From Maribellus comscasis (GTDB lineage: Bacteria; Bacteroidota; Bacteroidia; Bacteroidales; Prolixibacteraceae), in assembly GCF_009762775.1 (NCBI RefSeq), contig NZ_CP046401.1, forward strand, positions 3,472,001-3,536,000: a stretch of 64,000 bases of DNA. Reading direction: 5' to 3'. Shown one piece after another: positions 19,046 to 28,493 of this stretch. The notes beneath the pieces were generated by a model. The model had not been told where the DNA came from and did not search any database. It saw only the letters and a program-made list of their open reading frames with translations. Numbering within the stretch: position 1 is the first letter of the stretch; each line of letters begins with the position of its first letter. Position numbers and translations under genes: made by a program.

Positions 19046-20392
19046 CTAATTTATTAATGAAATTCCGGGTAACGGCTTTCCCAAATAAAAGTCAATTGTT
19101 TTCTTTTTAATTGTATACTGAAGTTTTGTTCGTAATAAATCGCTTTTTGCCTGTGCCAGTGTATTTTTTGAAGAATACAACTCGATAACGCTAATCAGGC
19201 CCTGTTCCATCTTTTTCTCTGCAACTTCGTATGCAATCTCTGCAAAATCGACCTGTTTTGCCAGTTGGTTGTGCTCAGCACTGTACGATTCCAGTTCCTG
19301 ATAGTTCTGTGTAACGTTATTAAATAGTTCTTGAGAAGTTTTTTCTGCCTGAGTCTCCGCCTGCAAATAATTCAGTTGTGCCCGTTTGATATCTGAACGA
19401 TATGCCAACTTTTCGAAAATAGGGACGCTCAATGATAAACTGATTGATTGACTGGCATTATTCTTTATTTGATTTCCAAAGGATTCAGTATTGGTATTTC
19501 CCTTTATTTTTGAGAAATAAGAAGAATAGCCACCTGACAAAGACAGGCTTGGCCACAGATATCCTTTGGCAATTGCAAGCTCTTTCTGAGCTGCCTCTTT
19601 TCTCAATTCGCCGGCTTTTACAGTCGGGTAAAAATCAAGCGCTTTGTTAAAAATAGCGGATGGTGTAGTTGAATCAACTCCTGAAAGGTTATCCCCTGTT
19701 GATGCATATTCGATGTCAAAATCTTCATCCGGTGTAATGTTCATGGTTTGTTTTAGATCGAGTAAAGCTCCTTTATACGAATTTTCGGTTTGAATATAAA
19801 CTACTTCTTCTTTTGCGAGCTCCGATTCCATTTCCAGTAAATCCGATTTTGCCTTTAACCCAAGTGCTATCTGTCTTTTTGCCTGTTCAACGTTTAGTCT
19901 CGACAACTCTATTTGTTCTGCCACTATTTCCATTAGCCCTTTGAAATAAACTGTATTGTAGTAGGCTTCCATTACCGAAAAAGCAATGTTGTATTTCTGC
20001 ATTTTTTCATCTTCAATGCCTGCCAGGTGATTCATTTTCCGAAGAGAAATTGTGTTTTGCCGGATGAATCCTCTAAAAATATCTATTCCAGTAGAAAGGT
20101 TAAACGAACTGTATATCCGACTTGTATTTGTATATTCATACGTATCGTAATCAAGTGATTTCCCAAATGAATTAGAGCCCCCTCCACTTAACGAAACATA
20201 GGGTAGAAGATTTCTTTTTGATTGTTTAAAATATTCTTCGTTTATTTCAGATTGAAGTTCCCTGTCTCTTATGTCAAGGTTATTGGCTACTGCATATTCA
20301 ATACATCGTTCCAATGTCCATTTTTCCTGTGCATGTATGAGTTTGCCCTGAAAGAGCGATAGAATCAATATTAAATACAAAGTTTTCGTCAT
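19046..20392 (-). CDS. TolC-family outer-membrane efflux protein
   Basis: I choose the ATG at 20392, which gives MTKTLYLILILSLFQGKL, a normal signal peptide cut after HAQ. The longer frame to 20440 would run through the sigma-54 promoter at 20424-20439. The mature protein begins EKWTLERCIEYAVANNLDIRD, the typical start of the outer-membrane efflux (OEP) domain, and has two long alpha-helical repeats (about 30-230 and 250-445). It forms the trimeric exit duct of tripartite efflux pumps. It is first in the likely operon tolC-like, hlyD-like, ATPase, permeases. Confidence 0.93.
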   Translation of the reverse strand: MTKTLYLILILSLFQGKLIHAQEKWTLERCIEYAVANNLDIRDRELQSEINEEYFKQSKRNLLPYVSLSGGGSNSFGKSLDYDTYEYTNTSRIYSSFNLSTGIDIFRGFIRQNTISLRKMNHLAGIEDEKMQKYNIAFSVMEAYYNTVYFKGLMEIVAEQIELSRLNVEQAKRQIALGLKAKSDLLEMESELAKEEVVYIQTENSYKGALLDLKQTMNITPDEDFDIEYASTGDNLSGVDSTTPSAIFNKALDFYPTVKAGELRKEAAQKELAIAKGYLWPSLSLSGGYSSYFSKIKGNTNTESFGNQIKNNASQSISLSLSVPIFEKLAYRSDIKRAQLNYLQAETQAEKTSQELFNNVTQNYQELESYSAEHNQLAKQVDFAEIAYEVAEKKMEQGLISVIELYSSKNTLAQAKSDLLRTKLQYTIKKKTIDFYLGKPLPGISLIN

Positions 20393-20423
20393 ATCATAAA
20401 AATGTTTCAATGCTCTGGATGAA

Positions 20424-20439
20424 TGCCAAAAAAATGCCA
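20424..20439 (-). promoter_or_regulatory. Sigma-54 (RpoN) promoter for the efflux operon
   Basis: Read on the minus strand the sequence is TGGCATTTTTTTGGCA: the -24 GG and -12 GC are exactly ten bases apart, as required for RpoN, and the surrounding bases fit TGGCA-N5-TTGC with one deviation. The expected transcript start is near 20413, leaving a short leader of about 20 bases before the ATG at 20392. A sigma-54 activator gene lies divergently next to it. Confidence 0.75.
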
Positions 20440-20547
20440 CGAATTATAACTGCTTCTTTTGTAGCTGATTAAAATGTGTTTTGTAGCTGTTTTTATCAAG
20501 TGGTGTAAAAAAAATTTACAAAAAGTGTCAAATAATTATACACATGG

Positions 20548-20578
20548 TTTGAAATAAAATTGGCTCGGTTTATTTTTG
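20548..20578 (+). promoter_or_regulatory. Housekeeping promoter of the Bacteroidota type
   Basis: TTTG at 20548-20551, exactly 19 bases of spacer, then TATTTTTG at 20571-20578, which fits TAnnTTTG. This is the known -33/-7 pattern of the primary sigma factor in Bacteroidota. It would start a transcript near 20585 with a leader of about 100 bases into the response-regulator gene at 20691. Confidence 0.6.
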
Positions 20579-20690
20579 AAATAAAAAATATTTAAATGTA
20601 TATTCCCTGCAAAGCTGCAAAAGGCAAAATAAGCCTGGTTGAAAAATTGGATTGTGAATTATAGCGACTTTGCTCTTAAATCAGGTAAAG

Positions 20691-22055
20691 ATGACCAAAG
20701 GAAAATTACTGATAGTTGACGACAACAAAAGTATTTTAAGTGCACTTGAAATATTGTTGCAGGATGACTTTGAAGAAGTTAAAGCCATCGCCAGTCCAAA
20801 TCAACTTCCGTCCTTAATTGAAAACGGTGCCTACGATTTGGTTCTGCTTGACATGAATTTTTCAGCCGGAGTAAATACAGGTAACGAAGGTTTATACTGG
20901 TTGTCACGAATTCAGGAGTTGAGACCCGATATGGAAGTGGTTTTATTTACTGCATACGGCGACGTGGAATTGGCCGTGAAAGCGCTCAAAAAAGGGGCTT
21001 CCGATTTTGTCCTTAAACCCTGGGACAATGAAAAATTAAGAACAACACTTCGGAATGTATACAAACTTCAGCAATCGAAAAAAGAGATAAAACAACTGAA
21101 AAGACGGGAAAGCGCTTTGAAAAGCGAAATGAGCAAGGAGAAGCATTTTATTATTGCCCGGTCGCCACAAATGCTGAAGATTTTAAATCTTGTCCGCCGG
21201 GTAGCCCGAACCGATGCCAATGTATTAATTACCGGAGATAACGGAACCGGAAAAGAATTGATTGCCCGTGAACTACATCGCCATTCAAAACGAGCGGAAG
21301 AAATTATCGTGAATGTAGATATGGGCGCTATTAGTGAAACCCTTTTTGAAAGCGAACTTTTTGGTCATAAAAAGGGATCATTTACAGATGCCCGCGAAGA
21401 CCGGACCGGAAAAATAGAAAATGCAACTGGCGGTACCTTGTTTTTAGACGAAATAGGGAATTTGCCGGTTCACCTTCAGCCAAAATTACTGGCTGCTTTA
21501 CAAAATCGTACAGTAACTCCAATAGGAAGTAACAAACCTGTTCCGGTAGATATCCGGTTGGTTTGTGCAACCAACCAGAATCTTGAAGAAATGGTGGCCG
21601 ATGGCACATTCAGAGAAGATTTGCTTTACCGGATAAATACAATTCATATAGAAATTCCACCCTTGCGCGAACGAAAAGAAGATGTGGTTGCCATTGCAGA
21701 ATACTTTCTTAAAATATATTGCAACAAATACCGTAAAGGCTGCTATAAAATTTCGGATGCCGGACTTTCAAAACTGGCCAGTTACCAGTGGCCTGGTAAT
21801 GTTCGCGAGCTGCAGCATACCATTGAAAAAGCCGTCATTTTATCCGATAAAAATGAACTGACACCCGATGATTTCTTTTTTAAGCCGGTGATGCACAGTA
21901 CAGGTGATGTTTTTGATGGAACCATTGAAGAAATGGAACAGAAAATGATTTCAAAAGTATTACAAAAAAGCAGTTCGAATTTATCGGCCGCAGCGGATCA
22001 GCTTGGAATTACAAGGCAGACACTGTACAATAAAATGAAAAAATATAACCTGTAA
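20691..22055 (+). CDS. NtrC-type sigma-54-dependent response regulator
   Basis: I prefer the ATG at 20691 (MTKGKLLIVDDN), preceded by AGGTAAAG, over the in-frame ATG at 20670. Receiver domain: acidic pair in IVDDN, phospho-acceptor Asp in LVLLDMNF, conserved Lys in LKPWD. The AAA+ domain has Walker A GDNGTGKE, Walker B GGTLFLDEIG, and the sigma-54 contact loop reads GSFTDA rather than GAFTGA. The C-terminal Fis-type helix-turn-helix reads AADQLGITRQTLYNKMKKY. It should bind upstream of RpoN promoters and open them when phosphorylated. The obvious target is the divergent efflux operon with its RpoN promoter at 20424-20439. The kinase gene follows immediately. Confidence 0.95.
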   Translation: MTKGKLLIVDDNKSILSALEILLQDDFEEVKAIASPNQLPSLIENGAYDLVLLDMNFSAGVNTGNEGLYWLSRIQELRPDMEVVLFTAYGDVELAVKALKKGASDFVLKPWDNEKLRTTLRNVYKLQQSKKEIKQLKRRESALKSEMSKEKHFIIARSPQMLKILNLVRRVARTDANVLITGDNGTGKELIARELHRHSKRAEEIIVNVDMGAISETLFESELFGHKKGSFTDAREDRTGKIENATGGTLFLDEIGNLPVHLQPKLLAALQNRTVTPIGSNKPVPVDIRLVCATNQNLEEMVADGTFREDLLYRINTIHIEIPPLRERKEDVVAIAEYFLKIYCNKYRKGCYKISDAGLSKLASYQWPGNVRELQHTIEKAVILSDKNELTPDDFFFKPVMHSTGDVFDGTIEEMEQKMISKVLQKSSSNLSAAADQLGITRQTLYNKMKKYNL

Positions 22056-23393
22056 ATGGTCAGCCAGAATTTAAATAGGAGAATTATTTTCAGGGTTCTT
22101 TTGCTGGCGGCGACAGCTGTAATGCTTGGGTGGTTGATTTTTGCAGAACATGTTTATGTTTTGGTAAGTTTTGTCTTTTTTGTTTTTGTTATTGAAGTTG
22201 CCGAACTGATTAATTTTTTAAACCGTACCAACCGCAAAATAGCGTATTTCTTCGATGCCATAAGAAACGATGATTCAACTCTGAATTTTCCGGTAAATAC
22301 AGGTAATAAAGCATTGGATGATTTAAATGCCAGCTTGAACAAGGTAAATGAATTGATAAAAAATATAAAGTTTGAATTGCGTGAACAGGAACAGTATTTT
22401 AAAACGATACTTGAACATGTTTCCATCGGGATTATTACCTATAATGAAAAGGGAACTATTTTTCTGGCCAATTCTGCGGCAAAAGAGTTACTGGGGCACG
22501 AACATCTGACCCACATTAACCAGATTTTAAGACTCGATCAAAAATTATTTTCAGCCTTAAAAGAGTTGCAGCCCGGCGATCGGAAGCTGGTAAACTTTAA
22601 CAGTAAAAACGGAGCGATTCAACTTTCTTTAAAATCAACACTTTTTAAAACTACTCAGGAGAATTTTCAATTGGTTGCTATTCAGGATATCAAAAATGAA
22701 CTGGAGATAAAAGAATTGGAATCATGGATCAAGTTGATTCGTGTTTTAACACATGAAATAATGAATACCGTGGCACCAATTACTTCCCTTTCAGAAACAA
22801 TACTGGGTTATTTCAAAAAACTTGATAATACTCCTCCCACCGAAAAAGTCATTCAAAATACAATGAAAGGGCTGGAAATAATTAATGAGCGAGGAAACGG
22901 GCTGATTGGATTTGTGGAAACTTACCGAAAACTGACAAGAATTCCACGCCCCGAGAAAAAGACAATTCATGTTGGAGAATTTATTGATAATACGGTCACT
23001 CTTATTAACGTAGAGCCCGTTGGAGAAAACATTAAAATTACCAGGGAGATTGATCCTGAAGATCTGGAAATATCAGCGGATAAAAAACAAATATCCCAGG
23101 TACTGATAAATCTGATAAAAAATGCACTTGAAGCCCTAAAGGATACCGCCGACGGGAAAATAAAAATCAAAGCGGGAATCAATGAAAACGGGCGCGCTCA
23201 AATTACAGTCACCGACAACGGACCGGGAATTCCGGATGATTTAGCGGATAAAATTTTTATTCCTTTTTTTACTACAAAAGAGTCTGGCTCAGGAATTGGG
23301 CTAAGTCTTTCACGGCAGGTAATGCAACTCCATGGCGGTGCTCTAAAATTAGAATCACACACCAAAAATACATCGTTTACCATTGTCTTTTAA
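22056..23393 (+). CDS. Sensor histidine kinase paired with the sigma-54 activator
   Basis: Starts at the base after the regulator's stop codon, so the two are surely co-translated. Two membrane helices (about 10-28 and 31-52) leave almost no periplasmic loop, so sensing may be within the membrane or in the cytoplasm. A HAMP/PAS-like part (about 120-220, 'ILEHVSIGIITYNEKGTI') precedes the phospho-acceptor His in VLTHEIMNTVAPI. The ATPase domain has the N box LINLIKNALEAL, DNGPGIPDD, and the G box GSGIGLSLSRQ. It should phosphorylate the regulator encoded just upstream. The signal is not evident; envelope stress or an exported compound is possible given the adjacent efflux genes (inference). 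Confidence 0.94.
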   Translation: MVSQNLNRRIIFRVLLLAATAVMLGWLIFAEHVYVLVSFVFFVFVIEVAELINFLNRTNRKIAYFFDAIRNDDSTLNFPVNTGNKALDDLNASLNKVNELIKNIKFELREQEQYFKTILEHVSIGIITYNEKGTIFLANSAAKELLGHEHLTHINQILRLDQKLFSALKELQPGDRKLVNFNSKNGAIQLSLKSTLFKTTQENFQLVAIQDIKNELEIKELESWIKLIRVLTHEIMNTVAPITSLSETILGYFKKLDNTPPTEKVIQNTMKGLEIINERGNGLIGFVETYRKLTRIPRPEKKTIHVGEFIDNTVTLINVEPVGENIKITREIDPEDLEISADKKQISQVLINLIKNALEALKDTADGKIKIKAGINENGRAQITVTDNGPGIPDDLADKIFIPFFTTKESGSGIGLSLSRQVMQLHGGALKLESHTKNTSFTIVF

Positions 23394-23412
23394 ACGAAAA
23401 TGAACGCTTAAA

Positions 23413-23443
23413 TTTATCGCTATCAATTGTTTTTTTATTTTTG
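23413..23443 (+). promoter_or_regulatory. Probable promoter of the menaquinone operon
   Basis: TATTTTTG at 23436-23443 fits the TAnnTTTG element, and 19 bases upstream stands TTTA (23413-23416), one base off TTTG. It lies in the 138-base gap between the kinase gene and the first men gene, at a suitable distance from the ATG at 23532. Confidence 0.4.
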
Positions 23444-23531
23444 TTCGGTTAAAGTCATTTTTTTTAGGCTACAGAGTTTACTAACATTGTGTCACGAACC
23501 AAAATGAGGTTAGGGAATAGTTGACTGTAAT

Positions 23532-23951
23532 ATGGATGAGATTAAAGCATTAAACGAATTTTGTGCTCAATCGATGATTGGACTGCTTGGTATCAAATTT
23601 ACCCGTTTCTCTTCGGATAATATTGAGGCCAGCATGCCGGTAAATAGTAATACGATTCAGCCCAACGGCTTTTTGCATGGGGGAGCTTCTCTGGCTCTTG
23701 CAGAAACTCTTGCGGGAGCAGGGTCTTATCTGATGGTTGACCGCGAAAAATTTAATGTTTTCGGACTTCAGGTTTCGGGGAATCATATATCATCCGTTAA
23801 GGAAGGAATATTACAGGCTAACGCGCAAATTATTCATAAAGGAAAAACAACCCATGTTTGGGAAGTAAAAATTACCGACGAAAACCATAAACTTATCTCT
23901 ACTGTAAGGGTTACTAATATAATAGCTGATAAAAAGAAAGAAGAAGTTTAA
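23532..23951 (+). CDS. menI: Hotdog thioesterase, probable DHNA-CoA thioesterase MenI
   Basis: 139-residue single hotdog domain of the PaaI/YdiI group. The helix motif LHGGASLALAETLAGAGS (about 49-66) with catalytic Glu in ALAE corresponds to the HGGAS-LAES motif of E. coli YdiI, the 1,4-dihydroxy-2-naphthoyl-CoA hydrolase. It is the first gene of the men operon and its stop (TAATG) overlaps the menF start. The step it would do is removal of CoA from DHNA-CoA, after MenB and before MenA. Family members have broad acyl-CoA activity, so the assignment rests largely on context. Confidence 0.8.
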   Translation: MDEIKALNEFCAQSMIGLLGIKFTRFSSDNIEASMPVNSNTIQPNGFLHGGASLALAETLAGAGSYLMVDREKFNVFGLQVSGNHISSVKEGILQANAQIIHKGKTTHVWEVKITDENHKLISTVRVTNIIADKKKEEV

Positions 23952-25081
23952 TGAGCAGGACAAAAACATCAGTTAAAACTATCGGGGAAACAATCTCGCT
24001 GTGTCTGCAAAATAACCTGACATTTGCAGCTTACCGGCTGCCAAATCAGACAAGACCGAAACTGATGGTGCAAAAAAATCTTGAAACAGAAGAGATTGAA
24101 GCACTTTCGAATATCAATGAATTAAGGGGATTCTTAATTGCTCCGTTTTTACACTCGGAAGATAACCGGATGTTTATAATATCACCTGATTATTTTTTAG
24201 ATGGGGAGACACAAAAAAAGCAATTTGATGAAATATCTCGAATTAAACATGGGGGAAGTGAAGAGGTCGAAAATTTGCTTCCTTACGAAGTGTCAATGGA
24301 AGAATATCTCGGACAAATTGAAAATATAACACGTTTAATAAAAAATAACGAAGTTCAGAAAGTAGTTTTAAGTCGGGCAAAGATTGTGAATTATGATTTG
24401 AGCGAAAAAATTCAGGAAATATTTTCCAAGCTATGCGACAGGTTTTCAAATGCATTCATATACGTATTTAAAGCCCGGGATCAAATATGGATGGGAGCAA
24501 CTCCCGAGCCTTTTGCCTTTTTTGAAAATAACATTTTTCATACGTCGTCGGTGGCGGGAACAAAAGAGGATAAAAAGAAATATCAGTTGCTTGAGAATTG
24601 GGGAAGCAAGGAGAAGCAGGAGCAGCAGTATGTTTCCGATTATATCGACAGTGTTTTAAACGAGAATCATTGGGAGAATATAGAACACAATGGGCCCTAT
24701 GTAAAGAAGGCCGGAAACCTGTTACATTTAAGAACTGACTTTACCTCTGTGGCAGGGGCGATGAATGGTAACCTTGGCTACTTGATTTATAACCTGCATC
24801 CGACGCCTGCAATTTGCGGATTTCCTAAAGATAAAGCACTGGAAATCATACAGTCGATTGAAAAACATAACCGTGAATATTACAGTGGATTTCTTGGCCC
24901 GGTGGGAATGGAGAATCCCGTTTCTTTGTTTGTAAATTTGCGTTGTATGAAAATTGTCGGTTCTCAGATAGTGTTATATTCAGGTGGCGGTTTGACAATC
25001 GATTCTCACCCCGTCGACGAGTGGTATGAGACCGAAATAAAAGCGGGGACTTTACTTTCGGTTATTTATGACAGTAAATAA
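23951..25081 (+). CDS. menF: Isochorismate synthase MenF
   Basis: 376 residues of the chorismate-binding family. Recognisable parts are the central VVLSRAKIVNY, the ATPEPFAF strand, the SVAGT motif near 203-207, HLRTDFTS, the LHPTPAICGFPKD core motif and the C-terminal GPVGMENPVSLFVNLRCMKI with SGGGLTIDSHPVDEW. It converts chorismate to isochorismate, the committed step of menaquinone synthesis. The start overlaps the thioesterase stop by one base (TAATG), and menD begins three bases after its stop. Length is typical for Bacteroidota MenF, which is shorter than the E. coli enzyme. Confidence 0.93.
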   Translation: MSRTKTSVKTIGETISLCLQNNLTFAAYRLPNQTRPKLMVQKNLETEEIEALSNINELRGFLIAPFLHSEDNRMFIISPDYFLDGETQKKQFDEISRIKHGGSEEVENLLPYEVSMEEYLGQIENITRLIKNNEVQKVVLSRAKIVNYDLSEKIQEIFSKLCDRFSNAFIYVFKARDQIWMGATPEPFAFFENNIFHTSSVAGTKEDKKKYQLLENWGSKEKQEQQYVSDYIDSVLNENHWENIEHNGPYVKKAGNLLHLRTDFTSVAGAMNGNLGYLIYNLHPTPAICGFPKDKALEIIQSIEKHNREYYSGFLGPVGMENPVSLFVNLRCMKIVGSQIVLYSGGGLTIDSHPVDEWYETEIKAGTLLSVIYDSK

Positions 25082-25084
25082 TTA

Positions 25085-26782
25085 ATGGCGCAAAAACTTC
25101 AACATATAACTGACCTGGCAGAAATTCTTTTTGCTCACGGTGTTGAAGATGTGGTTATCTCGCCGGGTTCGCGGAACGCTCCTTTAATTTGGGCTTTTTA
25201 CAAACGTTTTGGTGAGAAATGCCGGAGTTTGGTTGATGAACGGAGCGCTGGATATTTTGCGCTCGGTCAGTCGTTAATTACAAGGAAACCTTCCGTTTTA
25301 GTTTCAACGTCAGGAACGGCCATTTTAAATTATGCGCCGGCAATTGCGGAAGCTTTTTATCAACAGGTTCCGCTTTTGGTTCTCACTGCCGACCGACCTG
25401 CAGAGTGGATTGGGCAGCAGGACAACCAGGCCATACAACAGGAAAATATTTTTCAGAACTATATAAAAGCAAGCTATTCGTTTCCGGTGGAATCTTCCAA
25501 TTCTGATGATCTTTGGATGGCATACCGAACCATAAACGAAGCTTTTTATAAAACGACTTCGGGAAATCCGGGGCCGGTGCATATAAATGTTCCTTTGCGT
25601 GAACCTTTGTATGAAAACCTGCCGGAACCCACAGAAAATATTCCCGTACTTCAGAAAGAAAAACCGGAAAGTATGTTGCCTGCAAACAGCTTATTACGGA
25701 AAGACTGGCAAAAAGCAGGGGCAATTATATTGGTTTGCGGGCAACTTTCGCCGGACAAGAATTTAAAAGAAACAGTTAACAAATTGGCTGCCGATTCACG
25801 TGTTGTTGTCGTTGCGGAACCACTTGCCAATTTGGACAATGAAATTGGATTGACGAATCCGGAAGTTATTTTAAATAGTAAAACTCAATATCCCAAAGAA
25901 GCCATTCCTGAATTGGCGATTTATTTTGGCGGGCAGGTGGTTTCAAAAAAAATCAAGCTTTTTCTTCGTGAACTGAAGAATACAAAATTTTGGTTTATTT
26001 CACCTGGAGAACAACTGATTGACACGTTTCAAAATATAAGCGGACATATTCAGGCTGAGCCTCTTTCTGTTTTGAAAAGTTTGAATGCTCAATCAACAGG
26101 AACCGACAGCGCGTTCAAAAAATTCTGGAAGAAGGAAAAACAGAATGCAACCTTTTTAACTGAAAAATACAATAGAGAAATTGCTTATTCAGATTTGAAA
26201 GTTTTCAGTCAGCTTTCGGAAACTTTACCTGATGATGCAATTGTTTTTGCAGGGAACAGCAGCATTGTTCGTTATCTTTTGTATTTCAGCCAAAAGCAGC
26301 GAAGGTATTATTCCAATCGCGGAGTTTCCGGAATTGACGGTTGTTTGTCGTCGGCAGCCGGGCTGGCATCAAAAACAGAAAAACCGGTTTTTGTGATTGT
26401 TGGCGATTTGGCGTTTATTTACGATTCCAATGCCCTGTGGAATCGAGATCTTCCGAAAAACCTGAAAATTATTTTGGTGAATAATGAAGGAGGTGGAATT
26501 TTTCATTTGCTAAAAGGGCCTTCGCAAAACGAAGCATTTTCGCCGCTCGTAAATGCGCATCATCCCGTTGATTTCAAAAAGTTAAGTGAAGCTTTTGGTT
26601 TGAATTACAACTTGTGCGAGTCGGAAAGTGAACTTAAATCTTCCATTCAAAAAAGTTGCAAAGACAGCGACAAAGCTGAGATATTGGAAATAAGAACTCC
26701 GAACAACGGAGAGCCACAGATAACAAAAAATTTTTTCAAATTTTTAAATGCGAATTATGGAAAGAAAATGGATAACGCTTAA
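25085..26782 (+). CDS. menD: SEPHCHC synthase MenD
   Basis: 565-residue thiamine diphosphate enzyme joining isochorismate and 2-oxoglutarate. N-terminal Pyr domain: [12 protein letters not shown], catalytic Glu in [12 protein letters not shown], then [18 protein letters not shown] and LTADRPAEW. The C-terminal PP domain has [12 protein letters not shown] and the ThDP/metal motif [13 protein letters not shown] followed by [11 protein letters not shown]. All are hallmarks of MenD. It overlaps menB by 26 bases. Operon position is exactly as expected. Confidence 0.96.
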   Translation: MAQKLQHITDLAEILFAHGVEDVVISPGSRNAPLIWAFYKRFGEKCRSLVDERSAGYFALGQSLITRKPSVLVSTSGTAILNYAPAIAEAFYQQVPLLVLTADRPAEWIGQQDNQAIQQENIFQNYIKASYSFPVESSNSDDLWMAYRTINEAFYKTTSGNPGPVHINVPLREPLYENLPEPTENIPVLQKEKPESMLPANSLLRKDWQKAGAIILVCGQLSPDKNLKETVNKLAADSRVVVVAEPLANLDNEIGLTNPEVILNSKTQYPKEAIPELAIYFGGQVVSKKIKLFLRELKNTKFWFISPGEQLIDTFQNISGHIQAEPLSVLKSLNAQSTGTDSAFKKFWKKEKQNATFLTEKYNREIAYSDLKVFSQLSETLPDDAIVFAGNSSIVRYLLYFSQKQRRYYSNRGVSGIDGCLSSAAGLASKTEKPVFVIVGDLAFIYDSNALWNRDLPKNLKIILVNNEGGGIFHLLKGPSQNEAFSPLVNAHHPVDFKKLSEAFGLNYNLCESESELKSSIQKSCKDSDKAEILEIRTPNNGEPQITKNFFKFLNANYGKKMDNA

Positions 26783-27575
26783 AGAGTACAGCGAAATAAA
26801 ATTTGAATTTTTTGAAGGGATTGCCAAAATTACCATCAACCGTCCGCGATACAGAAATGCTTTTACACCCGACACTACGCAACAAATGTGCGATGCGATG
26901 GTGCGTTGCCGCGAAGACGCGAATATTTCGGTTGTTGTTTTTACAGGTGAAGGCGACAAAGCTTTTTGTAGTGGCGGCGACCAAAATGTAAAAAGTTTTG
27001 CAGGCTACATTGGCAGCGATGGTGTTCCCCGTTTGAATATTCTCGATTTGCAAAAACAAATTCGCTCGATTCCGAAACCGGTAATTGCCATGGTAAATGG
27101 TTATGCGATTGGCGGCGGGCACGTTTTACACGTGGTTTGCGATTTGAGCATTGCTTCTGAAAATGCAATTTTTGGTCAGACCGGCCCGAAAGTAGGAAGT
27201 TTTGATGCAGGTTTTGGTTCGTCGTATTTGGCGCGTGTGGTCGGTCAGAAAAAGGCGCGTGAAATTTGGTTCCTTTGCGAACAGTATTCAGCACAGGAAG
27301 CGCTTGATATGGGCCTGGTAAACAAGGTTGTTCCGCTCGATAAATTGGAAGACACTGTTGTTGAATGGGCGCAGAAAATGATGGAACGCAGTCCGTTGGC
27401 ACTTCGAATGATTAAAGCCGGATTAAATGCCGAACTTGACGGACAGGCCGGAATCCAGGAATTTGCAGGAAACGCCACGATGCTCTACTACATGACGGAA
27501 GAAGCGCACGAAGGTAAAAATGCATTTTTGGAGAAAAGGAAACCGGATTTTTCAAAATACCCGAAATTTCCTTAA
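26757..27575 (+). CDS. menB: 1,4-dihydroxy-2-naphthoyl-CoA synthase MenB
   Basis: Crotonase-fold enzyme that closes the second ring of DHNA-CoA. I take the ATG at 26757 ([18 protein letters not shown]); an upstream ATG at 26748 is also in frame. Motifs: [14 protein letters not shown], oxyanion residues in FCSGGDQ and [11 protein letters not shown], then [17 protein letters not shown] and [15 protein letters not shown], nearly as in E. coli MenB. 272 residues is the normal length. It overlaps the 3' end of menD and is followed by menA after nine bases. Confidence 0.96.
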   Translation: MERKWITLKEYSEIKFEFFEGIAKITINRPRYRNAFTPDTTQQMCDAMVRCREDANISVVVFTGEGDKAFCSGGDQNVKSFAGYIGSDGVPRLNILDLQKQIRSIPKPVIAMVNGYAIGGGHVLHVVCDLSIASENAIFGQTGPKVGSFDAGFGSSYLARVVGQKKAREIWFLCEQYSAQEALDMGLVNKVVPLDKLEDTVVEWAQKMMERSPLALRMIKAGLNAELDGQAGIQEFAGNATMLYYMTEEAHEGKNAFLEKRKPDFSKYPKFP

Positions 27576-27584
27576 TTTTCAGGT

Positions 27585-28493
27585 ATGGAGAAGTTGAAAT
27601 TCTGGATAGAGGCTTTTCGTTTGCGGACCTTGCCATTGGCATTGTCAAGCGCAATTCTGGGGAGTTTTCTGGCGTATGCAAACGGCCAGTTTAGTCCCCT
27701 GGTTTTTGGATTAGCCATTTCTACCACTATATTTTTACAAATTCTTTCGAATCTCGCCAACGATTTTGGTGATTCGCAACACGGAACGGATAACGCCAAT
27801 CGCGTAGGGCCGGAGCGCTCTGTACAATCCGGTAAAATTTCCAAAAAGGAGATGAAACGGATGATTGTGGTGTTCATTATCCTGTCGTTTATTTCCGGTG
27901 GTTTGTTGATTTTTTCTGGAATAAAAACAGCCAACGCCGGAATGATGATTTTATTTTTTGTTTTGGGAATTGCCAGTATCGTTGCGGCGATAAAATATAC
28001 TGTTGGAAAAAATCCCTACGGATACTCGGGTTTCGGAGATATTTTTGTGTTTGTTTTTTTTGGATTACTGGGCGTTTGCGGAACGTTTTTTCTGCATACA
28101 AATCAGTTTGAGCCGCTTTTGTTGTTACCGGCTGCTTCGATTGGATTTTTGAGCGCAGGGGTTTTGAATCTGAATAACATGCGCGATATTAAAAATGATA
28201 CCGCCAGCGGAAAACGAACTTTGGTGGTTCGCATCGGTTCGCAAAATGCAAAAGTTTACCACGCTCTGCTGATTATTTTATCGCCGGTTTTATCGCTGAT
28301 TTATGTAATAAAAACCTGGCAATCGGTTTATCAGTTGATGTTTTTACTGTCGATTGTGCCGCTTGGTTTTCATTTGTATGAAGTGTTTAAAAATCATGTG
28401 CCTGACAAATTGAACAACCAACTAAAGGTGCTGGCACTCACTACTTTTTTCTTTTCCGTTAGCTATTCATTGGGAGTTTTTCTTGTAAAATGA
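27585..28493 (+). CDS. menA: DHNA prenyltransferase MenA
   Basis: 302-residue integral membrane UbiA-family prenyltransferase with eight or nine helices. The first Asp-rich motif is NLANDFGDSQHGTDNANRVG; the second lies in NLNNMRDIKNDTASGKRTLVVRIG. It begins WIEAFRLRTLPLALSSAILG, typical of MenA. It attaches the polyprenyl chain to DHNA at the inner membrane to give demethylmenaquinone. It overlaps menC by four bases (ATGA). Confidence 0.95.
   Translation: MEKLKFWIEAFRLRTLPLALSSAILGSFLAYANGQFSPLVFGLAISTTIFLQILSNLANDFGDSQHGTDNANRVGPERSVQSGKISKKEMKRMIVVFIILSFISGGLLIFSGIKTANAGMMILFFVLGIASIVAAIKYTVGKNPYGYSGFGDIFVFVFFGLLGVCGTFFLHTNQFEPLLLLPAASIGFLSAGVLNLNNMRDIKNDTASGKRTLVVRIGSQNAKVYHALLIILSPVLSLIYVIKTWQSVYQLMFLLSIVPLGFHLYEVFKNHVPDKLNNQLKVLALTTFFFSVSYSLGVFLVK

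Noticed and set aside
20393..20440. Upstream start of the TolC-like protein at 20440
   Set aside because: It would place the RpoN promoter inside the coding region and hide a normal signal peptide; the ATG at 20392 is preferred.
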